Both the position numbers and the translations under genes were made by a program. This document shows positions 15,787-23,405 of a stretch of DNA of 64,000 nt, one piece after another. Numbering within the stretch: the first letter of the stretch is position 1; each line of letters starts with the position of its first letter. The notes below the pieces were generated by a model. That model made no database searches, was not told the origin of the DNA, and worked only from the letters and a program-made list of their open reading frames with translations. The DNA lies in assembly GCF_000397065.2 (NCBI RefSeq), contig NZ_KE007317.1:4969-68968 (forward strand). Reading direction: 5' to 3'. This DNA comes from Marinobacter lipolyticus SM19. Lineage in GTDB: Bacteria; Pseudomonadota; Gammaproteobacteria; Pseudomonadales; Oleiphilaceae.

Positions 15787-16879
15787 TTATCCATCGATAG
15801 GTATTCCGTGGGCGGAAGTTGACGATGACTTCCGATTCGCCACCGCTATCACCCGCAATGAAGTACTCCACGTTTGCCGTCTGCCAGCTGAATGCGTGAA
15901 CCACCACATCCTGATTGCGTGTGCTGATGGCCTCGACATTAGCCAGGTCGGTGTCCCCGTTGATACGGCGAATGCTTACGTTCTTGATGCTGGTGTCACT
16001 GGCCGGGTGGCTGGCGGTTTCGTTGTCCAGGTAGTAGCGATTGCCAATGGCAGTGGTTATGGCGTTGAGTTCGCGGCTCAGGTAGTCCTGGGCTGCTTCG
16101 GTGTCAAAGTCGTCCAGGCTGCGACTGGCGTCCAGAATACGGTCACGCCTACTTTGCAGGTCCTCCTGGTAGTCCACATCGGGATCGCTCAGGTCTTCGT
16201 CTTCGGGCCGGGGTGGGGCGTTGTTGATCTCTTCCTGGGTGGGGGGTGTCTGGCAGAGTTCGTCATCTTCCGGGTAAAAGCAGATGGCTGCCAGTAACTG
16301 ATTGGCCGGGGAGGGCGTGGTTCCCAGCGCGGTAAAATCGGTTTCGCTGACGGTAAAATCGATAGGGGCCGTCAGGTTGGGGAGGGCTTTATTCAGTTGC
16401 TGTACCACCCTGTCCCGAATCTCTATGCCGTTGTCTTCGGTGATCCTTTCATTCCAGTTCAGGGCGAGCAGGAAGCGGGTGAGATTGAGCAGCGCGGTGT
16501 CAGTCATCAATTGCTGTTCGGTGATCTGGTGTGTTCGCAGTCCTTCGTCATCGGTGCCCGGGTTGTTCAGGTTTTCGCGGATATCGGCAAGGAATTCCAT
16601 TGGGGTAAGGTATTGGCCCGCGGGAACATCCGAAGCGAGGGTCAGGTTGCCGACACGAAACGTGAGGCGCTCACCGGGATAGTAGTGGAACTGGCCGGCG
16701 CTGTCGGTTGGTTCGCTGCGGCTGGCAGTGGTGTAGTGCAAACCGCTTATGCCATGGTATGTCAATGAGCCGGTGCGGGTGTCGTCGCTGCTGCTTCCGC
16801 TGTCTCCGCCGAGGCAGGCCGATAACAACAGTGCTGCGATGAATGGCAGGGACAACTGAAAAAGATGAACGGATCTCAT
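15758..16879 (-). CDS. Predicted lipoprotein, large, unknown function
   Basis: 373 residues with a lipoprotein signal (lipobox LSAC, cysteine at residue 22), then a Gly/Ser/Asp linker, then a domain with a GLHYTTAS-type sequence. That start (SGLHYxT...T...G.F.Y..GE...F.VG) resembles repeats seen in several proteobacterial surface lipoproteins. A second, acidic Pro-rich segment (about 220-250) joins a C-terminal beta-rich part ending in a region that mentions many aromatic and basic residues. Similar proteins are sometimes mislabelled as organic solvent transporter permeases; it has no membrane domain beyond the signal. Function unknown. It is monocistronic and divergent from the ABC-2 exporter. 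Confidence 0.62.
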   Translation of the reverse strand: MRSVHLFQLSLPFIAALLLSACLGGDSGSSSDDTRTGSLTYHGISGLHYTTASRSEPTDSAGQFHYYPGERLTFRVGNLTLASDVPAGQYLTPMEFLADIRENLNNPGTDDEGLRTHQITEQQLMTDTALLNLTRFLLALNWNERITEDNGIEIRDRVVQQLNKALPNLTAPIDFTVSETDFTALGTTPSPANQLLAAICFYPEDDELCQTPPTQEEINNAPPRPEDEDLSDPDVDYQEDLQSRRDRILDASRSLDDFDTEAAQDYLSRELNAITTAIGNRYYLDNETASHPASDTSIKNVSIRRINGDTDLANVEAISTRNQDVVVHAFSWQTANVEYFIAGDSGGESEVIVNFRPRNTYRWIRKSLRIIID

Positions 16880-17152
16880 GGTGCTGCTTGCATTCCCTGG
16901 TCTTGCGGCCTGCCGTATGGAAGCGTCTGGCTTCGCCGGGCCTTTTGTAAGTTGTTGTAACCGGCATTATAGGGAGCGGCGCCCGGGGATATCGGGAATC
17001 CTGTCGCAGTTTGGAGCTTTTCCGGTCCCGGGAAATCCAGGGCTGTGACTTGAAAATTCCGTTGTTGCCACAACTTAAAACACTTCTGGTTTAACAGATC
17101 ACGCAATTGGCTGGGCTTTTTTGGCCCGACACGCCACTATTCTGGGTAGTTT

Positions 17153-18094
17153 ATGACCAACGCATTGGAGATCGAGGGGCTGACCAAAACCTACGGTGAT
17201 GGTTTCCACGCCCTCAAGGGTATCGACATGAACGTCAGGCAGGGCGATTTCTTCGCTCTGCTGGGCCCTAACGGGGCTGGCAAATCGACCACGCTGGGCA
17301 TCGTGTGTTCCCTGGTGAACAAGACCGGGGGCAAGGTCCGGGTGTTTGGTTATGACATTGATACCCACCTTTCTGATGCGAAACTGAACCTCGGGGTGGT
17401 GCCCCAGGAGTTCAATTTCAATCAGTTTGAGAAGGTTTTTGACATTGTCACTACCCAGGCGGGTTACTACGGCATCCCGCTGAAGCAGGCAAAAGTGTCG
17501 GCTGAAAAATACCTGCGCAAGCTGGGACTCTGGGACAAGAAAGATACCCCGGCGCGGATGCTGTCCGGTGGTATGAAGCGACGGCTGATGATTGCCCGCG
17601 CCCTGGTGCACGAGCCCAAGTTGCTGATCCTCGATGAGCCGACCGCAGGGGTTGATATAGAGCTGCGCCGGTCCATGTGGACGTTCCTGGAGGAAATGAA
17701 CCGCCAGGGCACCACCATTATCCTGACCACCCACTACCTGGAGGAAGCCGAGGCTCTGTGTCGCAATATCGCAATCATTGACCATGGCCGAATCCTGAAA
17801 CACACCAGCAAGCGTGAACTGTTGCAGCAACTGCATGTGGAAACCTTTGTGCTGGATACCGAAACCACGCTTGAAAGTGCCCCGGAGCTGGAGGGCTTTC
17901 CCTGTCGACTGAGTGACGAAGGCGCGCTGGAAGTGGAGGTCGAGAAAGGGCAGGGGCTGAACCGGGTATTCGTTCAGCTTGAGCAACAGGGGATCAAGGT
18001 GGTCAGTATGCGAACCAAGGCCAATCGCCTGGAGGAGCTGTTTATCCGAATGGTGGAAGAAAACGCGCGTGAAGCCAGCGGAGGTGCCGCATGA
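17153..18094 (+). CDS. ABC-2 transporter ATP-binding protein (YadG type)
   Basis: 313-residue ABC ATPase. Walker A GPNGAGKST is near residues 38-46, the signature MLSGGMKRRLMIARAL near 140, and Walker B LLILDEPTAGVD near 160, with TTHYLEEAE after it. The last 80 residues form the extra C-terminal domain common in this subfamily. It overlaps the permease gene by 4 bases (ATGA), so the two are translationally coupled. They match YadGH of E. coli, an exporter-type ABC-2 pair whose substrate is unknown. The gene is divergent from the lipoprotein gene. Confidence 0.85.
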   Translation: MTNALEIEGLTKTYGDGFHALKGIDMNVRQGDFFALLGPNGAGKSTTLGIVCSLVNKTGGKVRVFGYDIDTHLSDAKLNLGVVPQEFNFNQFEKVFDIVTTQAGYYGIPLKQAKVSAEKYLRKLGLWDKKDTPARMLSGGMKRRLMIARALVHEPKLLILDEPTAGVDIELRRSMWTFLEEMNRQGTTIILTTHYLEEAEALCRNIAIIDHGRILKHTSKRELLQQLHVETFVLDTETTLESAPELEGFPCRLSDEGALEVEVEKGQGLNRVFVQLEQQGIKVVSMRTKANRLEELFIRMVEENAREASGGAA

Positions 18095-18864
18095 AGGTCC
18101 AGGCAATGGTCACAGCGTTCAACACCATCGTCATCCGGGAAATCCGGAGATTCACCCGTATCTGGCCACAGACCCTGCTGCCGCCGGCGGTCACCATGAC
18201 GCTGTACTTCATCATTTTCGGTAACCTGATTGGCTCCCGGATTGGTGAGATGGGCGGCTTTGATTATATGGCCTTCATTGTGCCCGGGCTGATCATGATG
18301 GCGGTGATCACCAGTTCCTACGCCAATGTGGTGTCGTCGTTCTTCTCGATGAAGTTCCAGCGCAGTATTGAGGAGCTGTTAGTGTCGCCGGTGCCCAACT
18401 GGATCATTCTGGCCGGGTATGTCTGTGGCGGAATGGCCCGCGGCCTGGGGATCGGGCTGATTGTGACCCTGTTGTCGCTGGCATTCACCCGGCTGGAGAT
18501 CCATAACCTGCCGATGGTGGTGCTGACGGTGTTCCTGACGTCAGCGCTGTTTGCCCTTGGCGGGTTTATCAACGCCATGCTGGCCACCAAGTTCGATGAT
18601 ATTTCCATCGTGCCGACCTTTGTGCTCACACCGCTGACGTACCTGGGTGGGGTGTTCTACAGCATCAGCCTGTTGCCGGATTTCTGGCAGGGCGTGTCGA
18701 TGATCAACCCGATCCTTTACATGGTGAATGCCTTCCGGTTTGGTATTCTGGGCGTATCGGATGTGAATCCTTTTGTGGCGCTGGGCATGATCCTGGTGTT
18801 TATTGCCCTGCTGACGGCGATCTCTTTGCGGATGCTCAAGCGTGGCAAAGGCATTCGCCACTAA
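18091..18864 (+). CDS. ABC-2 transporter permease (YadH type)
   Basis: 257-residue membrane protein with six predicted helices in the ABC-2 arrangement. The signature region near 195-215 (LTYLGGVFYSISLLPDFWQ) is typical of YadH/NodJ-like permeases. Its ATG overlaps the stop codon of the ATPase gene. The substrate is not known; related pairs export polysaccharide, lipid or drugs. queF follows after 29 bases and may be co-transcribed. Confidence 0.85.
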   Translation: MKVQAMVTAFNTIVIREIRRFTRIWPQTLLPPAVTMTLYFIIFGNLIGSRIGEMGGFDYMAFIVPGLIMMAVITSSYANVVSSFFSMKFQRSIEELLVSPVPNWIILAGYVCGGMARGLGIGLIVTLLSLAFTRLEIHNLPMVVLTVFLTSALFALGGFINAMLATKFDDISIVPTFVLTPLTYLGGVFYSISLLPDFWQGVSMINPILYMVNAFRFGILGVSDVNPFVALGMILVFIALLTAISLRMLKRGKGIRH

Positions 18865-18893
18865 ATTTCAGCTCTTTTTGAACAGGACACCCC

Positions 18894-19712
18894 ATGGCGC
18901 TTAATGATGCCCCCCTTGGCAAATCCAGTGAGTATCCGGACCGCTACAACCCGGACCTGCTTTTCCCCGTGCCCCGGGAGGAAAACCGTCGCCGCATTGG
19001 TCTGAACGACGGCCGCTGGCCCTGGTTCGGGGAAGATCTCTGGCAGGCCTGGGAAGTGTCCTGGTTGCGTGCCGATGGCGTGCCGGCCGTGGCCTGGGCG
19101 GAAATCCGTTTTCCGGCCGCTTCGCCGAACATCATCGAGTCGAAATCCCTGAAGCTGTATCTGAACTCACTGAATCAGGCCGTATTTTCGTCGCCTGACC
19201 AGGTTGCGGATGTGATCACCCGGGACTTGTCCAGCGGCAGTGGCGCGGCGGTGCAGGTGACCATGCGCAGCGTGGATGAGGGCGCCATGGCAGAAGGCCG
19301 CCCGCAAGGCTACGAACTGATCGACGGCGAAACCGTGGACGATGTGACCTACGATTACGCACCAGAATCCCTGTCGGCGTTCGGAGAGTCGGTTTCGGAA
19401 AGCCTGTGTTCGCATCTGTTGAAAAGTAATTGCCCGGTCACCGGTCAACCGGACTGGGCTACCGTGATGATCCGCTACACCGGGCCGAAACTGGATCGCA
19501 GGGGACTGCTGCGCTACATCGTCAGCTTTCGCCAGAAACAGGACTTCCACGAGCACTGCGTGGAAACACTGTTTACCGACATCATGGCAAGATGCAAACC
19601 GGAAGTGTTGATGGTGTGTGCCCGTTATACCCGCAGGGGCGGGCTGGACATCAACCCCTGGCGCAGTACCAATCCGGAGGATGGTTCCGGAGCCCGGCTG
19701 ATCCGTCAGTAA
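18894..19712 (+). CDS. queF: NADPH-dependent 7-cyano-7-deazaguanine reductase QueF
   Basis: 272 residues, the long bimodular (E. coli-type) QueF that reduces preQ0 to preQ1 with NADPH in queuosine synthesis. The motif ESKSLKLYLNSLNQ (near residues 82-95) is the QueF signature. The catalytic cysteine lies in SNCPVTGQPDW (near 180) and the C-terminal module carries QDFHEHCVE with the substrate-binding glutamate. It lies 29 bases after the ABC-2 permease gene. tgt and queA, which act later in the same pathway, are at 33405-35628. Confidence 0.94.
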   Translation: MALNDAPLGKSSEYPDRYNPDLLFPVPREENRRRIGLNDGRWPWFGEDLWQAWEVSWLRADGVPAVAWAEIRFPAASPNIIESKSLKLYLNSLNQAVFSSPDQVADVITRDLSSGSGAAVQVTMRSVDEGAMAEGRPQGYELIDGETVDDVTYDYAPESLSAFGESVSESLCSHLLKSNCPVTGQPDWATVMIRYTGPKLDRRGLLRYIVSFRQKQDFHEHCVETLFTDIMARCKPEVLMVCARYTRRGGLDINPWRSTNPEDGSGARLIRQ

Positions 19713-19730
19713 GTGCGCAAGGGGAGGGAG

Positions 19731-21170
19731 TTAGCGAATTTCCTCTTCCTGCCGCAGGCGGTCAGCGGCGTCTTCCAGGGCGGTCAGAATGGCCTGGCGC
19801 TCCCGCTCGGAAATCTTCTCGGAATCCAGGTACATGGCAAACCCGCTGTGCTCGTGTTCCAGGAAACTGCGGTTTGGACCCATGTCGCGGCGGAAGTCCA
19901 CCACTTCATAAATCGGTACCGGTTTGCCAAACCCTTTCACCGTAATCTCACCCTTGTCCCGACACATGATGCGGTCCTTGATCAGTGAGAAGGTCTCATA
20001 GGACACCAGGATTTCACCCGGATCGGCCAGGGATTCCAGCCGGCTGGCCAGGTTCACTTCCTTGCCGATGATGGTGTAATCCATGCGGTTTTCCGCGCCG
20101 AAGTTACCGACAGTGGTGTAACCGGTACTGATCCCCATGCGGATTTCCAGGGGAGTCTTGATGCCCTGGCTTCGCCATTTCTGGCGCATGATCTTCATGT
20201 GCTTGCGCATCTCGATGGCCATGGACACGCAGGCAAAGGCATCTTCCCGCTGGCCCCGACTGGTGGGGTCACCGAAGAACACCATGATCGAATCGCCGAC
20301 GAACTTGTCGATGGTGCCGCCGTATTTCAGTGCCACCTCTGACATGCCATTGAAGTAGTGGTTAAGCAGTTCGGTCAGGGCTTCCGGCTCCATTTCCTCG
20401 GACAACTCGGTAAAGCCTTTGATGTCGGAGAAGAAAATGGCCAGTTTTTTGCGCTGGGTTTCCAGGCGCACATCCCGCTCACCGGTAAAGATCGATTGCC
20501 AGACCTGGGGTGAGAGGTACTTGGACAATTTGTGGGAGAGGGCAATGGACTGCTCCCGTTGATTCTGGATCTGGGTCTTGGCCATCATCAGTGCCCGCGC
20601 CTGCTGGTGGGAATAGAAGGCAGTAACACAGATGTAAAGACCGGTCGCCAGCAGCGATAGAATGCTGGTGATCAGAGGTGCCTGGAAACTTTCGGCCGGG
20701 CCGAAAATGGCCAGGCCGATGAACAGTGATGCCGTCATGAATACTGACCCGAACACCCATTGCCGGAAGCCGCCAATGATCAGGCAACTGAACATCAGCA
20801 TCAGCATTACGGAGACTGACGGAATGGCCACCACGCCTATGGCGCCGACAAAGCCACCGCCAATCAAGCAGTCCACAATCAGCATTTTCTGGCGGATACG
20901 CGGGGAGTGTCTAAGGAAGGTGCGGCGGGTCAGGATGTGGGCAATGTGAGGCCAGGTCAGGGCTCCGGCAATCAGCCACAGCATCCAGTCCGGGAAAATG
21001 CCCTGGAACACACCGGAAGTGATGATGGCAGCCGTGGCAGTGTAGGCAAGGGTGCGCCCGTTATAATCCGGCATCGGTGGAATGGCGACGGGATCGATCT
21101 GGGCATCCACAGTGGTGGACTTGCCGGCACCGCTGCTGGCATTGCGCAGATCCACGGGTGCACTCATCAT
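19731..21170 (-). CDS. Membrane-anchored class III adenylate/guanylate cyclase
   Basis: 479 residues. The N-terminal half holds about five or six membrane helices; the C-terminal half (about 240-420) is a class III nucleotide cyclase domain beginning AIFFSDIKGFTELSE. Both metal-binding aspartates (FSDIKGF and VGDSIMVFFGDP) are present, as is the transition-state pair in YTIIGKEVNLASRLE (Asn and Arg), so it should be active. Substrate choice (ATP or GTP) cannot be settled by eye. I prefer the ATG at 21170, one base after the DUF962 stop codon; a TTG at 21191 would overlap. The two genes are translationally coupled. Confidence 0.83.
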   Translation of the reverse strand: MMSAPVDLRNASSGAGKSTTVDAQIDPVAIPPMPDYNGRTLAYTATAAIITSGVFQGIFPDWMLWLIAGALTWPHIAHILTRRTFLRHSPRIRQKMLIVDCLIGGGFVGAIGVVAIPSVSVMLMLMFSCLIIGGFRQWVFGSVFMTASLFIGLAIFGPAESFQAPLITSILSLLATGLYICVTAFYSHQQARALMMAKTQIQNQREQSIALSHKLSKYLSPQVWQSIFTGERDVRLETQRKKLAIFFSDIKGFTELSEEMEPEALTELLNHYFNGMSEVALKYGGTIDKFVGDSIMVFFGDPTSRGQREDAFACVSMAIEMRKHMKIMRQKWRSQGIKTPLEIRMGISTGYTTVGNFGAENRMDYTIIGKEVNLASRLESLADPGEILVSYETFSLIKDRIMCRDKGEITVKGFGKPVPIYEVVDFRRDMGPNRSFLEHEHSGFAMYLDSEKISERERQAILTALEDAADRLRQEEEIR

Positions 21171-21171
21171 C

Positions 21172-21483
21172 TTAGAACCGGATCCTTCCAATGAGGATGT
21201 CGCGAAACATCACCCAGTCACCCATCAGGCTGTATAGCGGGTACTTGAACGTTGCCGGCCGGTTCTTCTCAAAGAAGAAATGACCGACCCAGGCAAAACC
21301 GTAACCGATAACGGGCAACAGCAGGAGCCACGCGAGCTTGGCGGTGGTAATGGCATAGAGCGCAACGATGATCACCAGCAGGCTGCCCACGAAGTGGAGC
21401 CTGCGGCAGGTGACGTCACTGTGTTCTTCCAGGTAGTACGGGTAGAATTCCGAAAAGTTTCGAAAGGCGCTTTGTTCACTCAT
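21172..21483 (-). CDS. DUF962 (Mpo1-like) membrane protein
   Basis: 103 residues of the DUF962/YGL010w family. Yeast Mpo1 is a 2-hydroxy fatty acid dioxygenase of this family; bacterial members are little studied. Typical features are FYPYYLEEHSDVTCRRLHFVGS near the N terminus and GYGFAWVGHFFFEKNRPATF near residue 70, holding the conserved histidines that are proposed to bind iron. Three hydrophobic stretches are visible. It is the first gene of a two-gene minus-strand unit with the cyclase. The biochemical role here is inferred only from the family. Confidence 0.78.
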   Translation of the reverse strand: MSEQSAFRNFSEFYPYYLEEHSDVTCRRLHFVGSLLVIIVALYAITTAKLAWLLLLPVIGYGFAWVGHFFFEKNRPATFKYPLYSLMGDWVMFRDILIGRIRF

Positions 21484-21798
21484 GATTCTACCGCTCGCTC
21501 CTTATAATTTTTTAATGGTCGGAGTAGTACTAAAGGTTAACAGGTATACAGAAACGCCACAATTCAGATAAGGCCTACCTGAATTCCCTTCCGTTAGCCG
21601 GTAGGGGAAAGCGATTGCCGCTTCTGCTTCCGTTACTCCGATCGGAGCCTGACATTTTCTTCTTTTATCTCCCTGCATCTTTCTCCAGCCCCCTGAATAC
21701 GTGCTCTCCCGAAAACTGGCATTGACGTTGCTTTGTCCATTGCAAAGAGGTGAACCGGCAAACCAATGCAGGGCCGGGCACAAGATTCGGGAGGCAGT
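21484..21798. other. Intergenic region upstream of flgB
   Basis: 315 bases between the divergent DUF962 and flgB genes. It holds the RpoN-type promoter of the flagellar operon (separate entry), a perfect 12-bp palindrome CTCCGATCGGAG at 21636-21647 about 80 bases upstream of that promoter, and a CCTACC / GGTAGG inverted pair near 21574-21606. Either could be an activator site, but I cannot assign one. No small gene is supported. Confidence 0.5.
21717..21732 (+). promoter_or_regulatory. RpoN (sigma-54) promoter of flgB operon
   Basis: TGGCATTGACGTTGCT has the invariant GG and GC with ten bases between and matches the sigma-54 consensus (TGGCACGnnnnTTGCW) at nearly all positions. It lies about 70 bases before flgB; in pseudomonads the same class of flagellar genes is RpoN/FleQ/FleR dependent. 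Confidence 0.75.
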
Positions 21799-22197
21799 AT
21801 GGCAATTTCCTTTGATAAAGCACTGGGTATTCACCAGCACGCCCTGGAGGCCAGGGTAAAACGCGGTGAAGTATTGGCGAATAACCTCGCGAATGCGGAC
21901 ACCCCGGGCTTCAAGGCCAGGGATGTGGATTTCCGCGCGATGCTGGAGAAGGCGCAACAAAACGCCAGCGGCTTCAACATGGAGCGGACTCACGATGCCC
22001 ATATGGATACCACACCCGGTGGCCAGGATAACGAGTTGCTCTACCGTTTGCCGCACCAGCCTTCCGTTGATGGCAACACCGTGGAAACTCAGCAGGAACA
22101 GAGTCGGTTCATGAGGAATGCGATGGACTACCAGGCGAGTTTTCAGTTCCTGGACGGTAAATTCTCAGGGCTGAAGAAAGCCCTCTCCGGTCAGTAA
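21799..22197 (+). CDS. flgB: Flagellar basal-body rod protein FlgB
   Basis: 132-residue proximal rod protein. The N-terminal rod signature LANNLANADTPGFKARDVDF (residues 30-50) is shared by axial flagellar proteins, and the C terminus MDYQASFQFLDGKFSGLKKAL is typical of FlgB. The start at 21799 is set by GGGAGG; the frame extends 11 codons upstream. It opens the flgBCDE operon behind the RpoN-type promoter. FlgB is exported by the flagellar type III system and assembles at the base of the rod. Confidence 0.95.
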   Translation: MAISFDKALGIHQHALEARVKRGEVLANNLANADTPGFKARDVDFRAMLEKAQQNASGFNMERTHDAHMDTTPGGQDNELLYRLPHQPSVDGNTVETQQEQSRFMRNAMDYQASFQFLDGKFSGLKKALSGQ

Positions 22198-22230
22198 CCG
22201 GGCGCAGCCATCATTTAGAGGAGCAGCATT

Positions 22231-22680
22231 ATGTCCCTGGGTAACATTTTTGATATTGCCGGTTCTGGCATGACCGCACAGTCACTGCGGCTCAATACCA
22301 CTGCGTCCAACATCGCCAACGCGGAGACGGCCAGTTCCAGCACCGAGACAACTTACCGGGCACGCAAACCGGTGTTTGCGACCATTCAGCAGTCCATGCT
22401 GAATCCTGATCAGCAGGGGATGGCGTTCGGAAGTGAGGATGGTCCCGGTGCGGGTGTTCGTGTGGAAGGCATTGTCGAGAGCGACGCGGAACTGCAGATG
22501 CGTTACGAGCCCAACCACCCCGCTGCCAACGAAGACGGTTACGTGTACTACCCCAACGTGAATGTAGTTGAGGAAATGGCTGACATGATGTCGTCCTCCC
22601 GCAGCTTTCAGATGAACGTGGACATTATGAACACGGCCAAATCCATGATGCAGCGCATTCTTACACTTGGGCAGCAGTAA
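22231..22680 (+). CDS. flgC: Flagellar basal-body rod protein FlgC
   Basis: 149-residue proximal rod protein. It begins with the rod motif LRLNTTASNIANAETASS and ends with MNVDIMNTAKSMMQRILTLG, both characteristic of FlgC. GAGGAG lies before the ATG. It is 33 bases after flgB and 18 before flgD. Exported and built into the rod above FlgB. Confidence 0.95.
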   Translation: MSLGNIFDIAGSGMTAQSLRLNTTASNIANAETASSSTETTYRARKPVFATIQQSMLNPDQQGMAFGSEDGPGAGVRVEGIVESDAELQMRYEPNHPAANEDGYVYYPNVNVVEEMADMMSSSRSFQMNVDIMNTAKSMMQRILTLGQQ

Positions 22681-22698
22681 CCGGGCGAGGACTGACCG

Positions 22699-23376
22699 AT
22701 GAGCGCAATTAACCCGACGAATGTCTCTGATGTACTGGGCGATTTTCGTCATCAGCAGGGCGGTGCCGGCAACGGTACCAGTGAACTCGGCAAGAATGAG
22801 TTCATGGAGCTGATGATTGCCCAGTTGAAGAACCAGAACCCGCTTGAGCCCCAGGACAATGGAGAGTTCATTTCCCAGCTTGCCCAGTTCAGCTCCCTTG
22901 AGGAAATGCAGGGAGTGGCCCGGAGCGTGGACGAATTAGGCAGTCAGTTCCGCTCCACCCAGGCGCTACAGGCGTCGGCCATGGTGGGCCGGACTGTTTT
23001 GGCGCCTTCGCAAATTGGCATACTCGGTAGCGAAGGCGAGATCACCGGCACTATCCAGGTGCCGGCCTCCACCGGCGGGCTGCGAGTTTCCATTGAGAGT
23101 CAGAATGGTGAGCGGGTGCGACAGATCGATCTCGGCGCCAGCCAGGCCGGTGTGGCTTCGTTCCAGTGGGACGGCAAGGACGGTAACGGCAATGCTTTGC
23201 CACCGGGTCCTTATCGCATTGTTGCTGAGGGTTCCTACCCCAGCGGTACAGAACAGCTCGCGACCATGGTTAGTGCGAATGTAGACAGCGTCTCTCTTGG
23301 CCAGGGCGGCAAGGTCACACTGAATCTGTCGGGTATGGGCTCTATCGCCCTGTCCGAAGTCGAACAAATTAACTGA
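22699..23376 (+). CDS. flgD: Flagellar hook cap protein FlgD
   Basis: 225 residues. The N-terminal motif FMELMIAQLKNQNPLEPQDN and EFISQLAQFSSLEEMQ are hallmarks of FlgD, followed by the FLG-Ig and Tudor-like domain (about 80-225). FlgD caps the growing hook and guides FlgE polymerisation, then is discarded. It is in the flgBCDE run, 29 bases before flgE. Confidence 0.95.
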   Translation: MSAINPTNVSDVLGDFRHQQGGAGNGTSELGKNEFMELMIAQLKNQNPLEPQDNGEFISQLAQFSSLEEMQGVARSVDELGSQFRSTQALQASAMVGRTVLAPSQIGILGSEGEITGTIQVPASTGGLRVSIESQNGERVRQIDLGASQAGVASFQWDGKDGNGNALPPGPYRIVAEGSYPSGTEQLATMVSANVDSVSLGQGGKVTLNLSGMGSIALSEVEQIN

Positions 23377-23405
23377 ACTACCGGTGCGGAACCACGAGGT
23401 GAATT

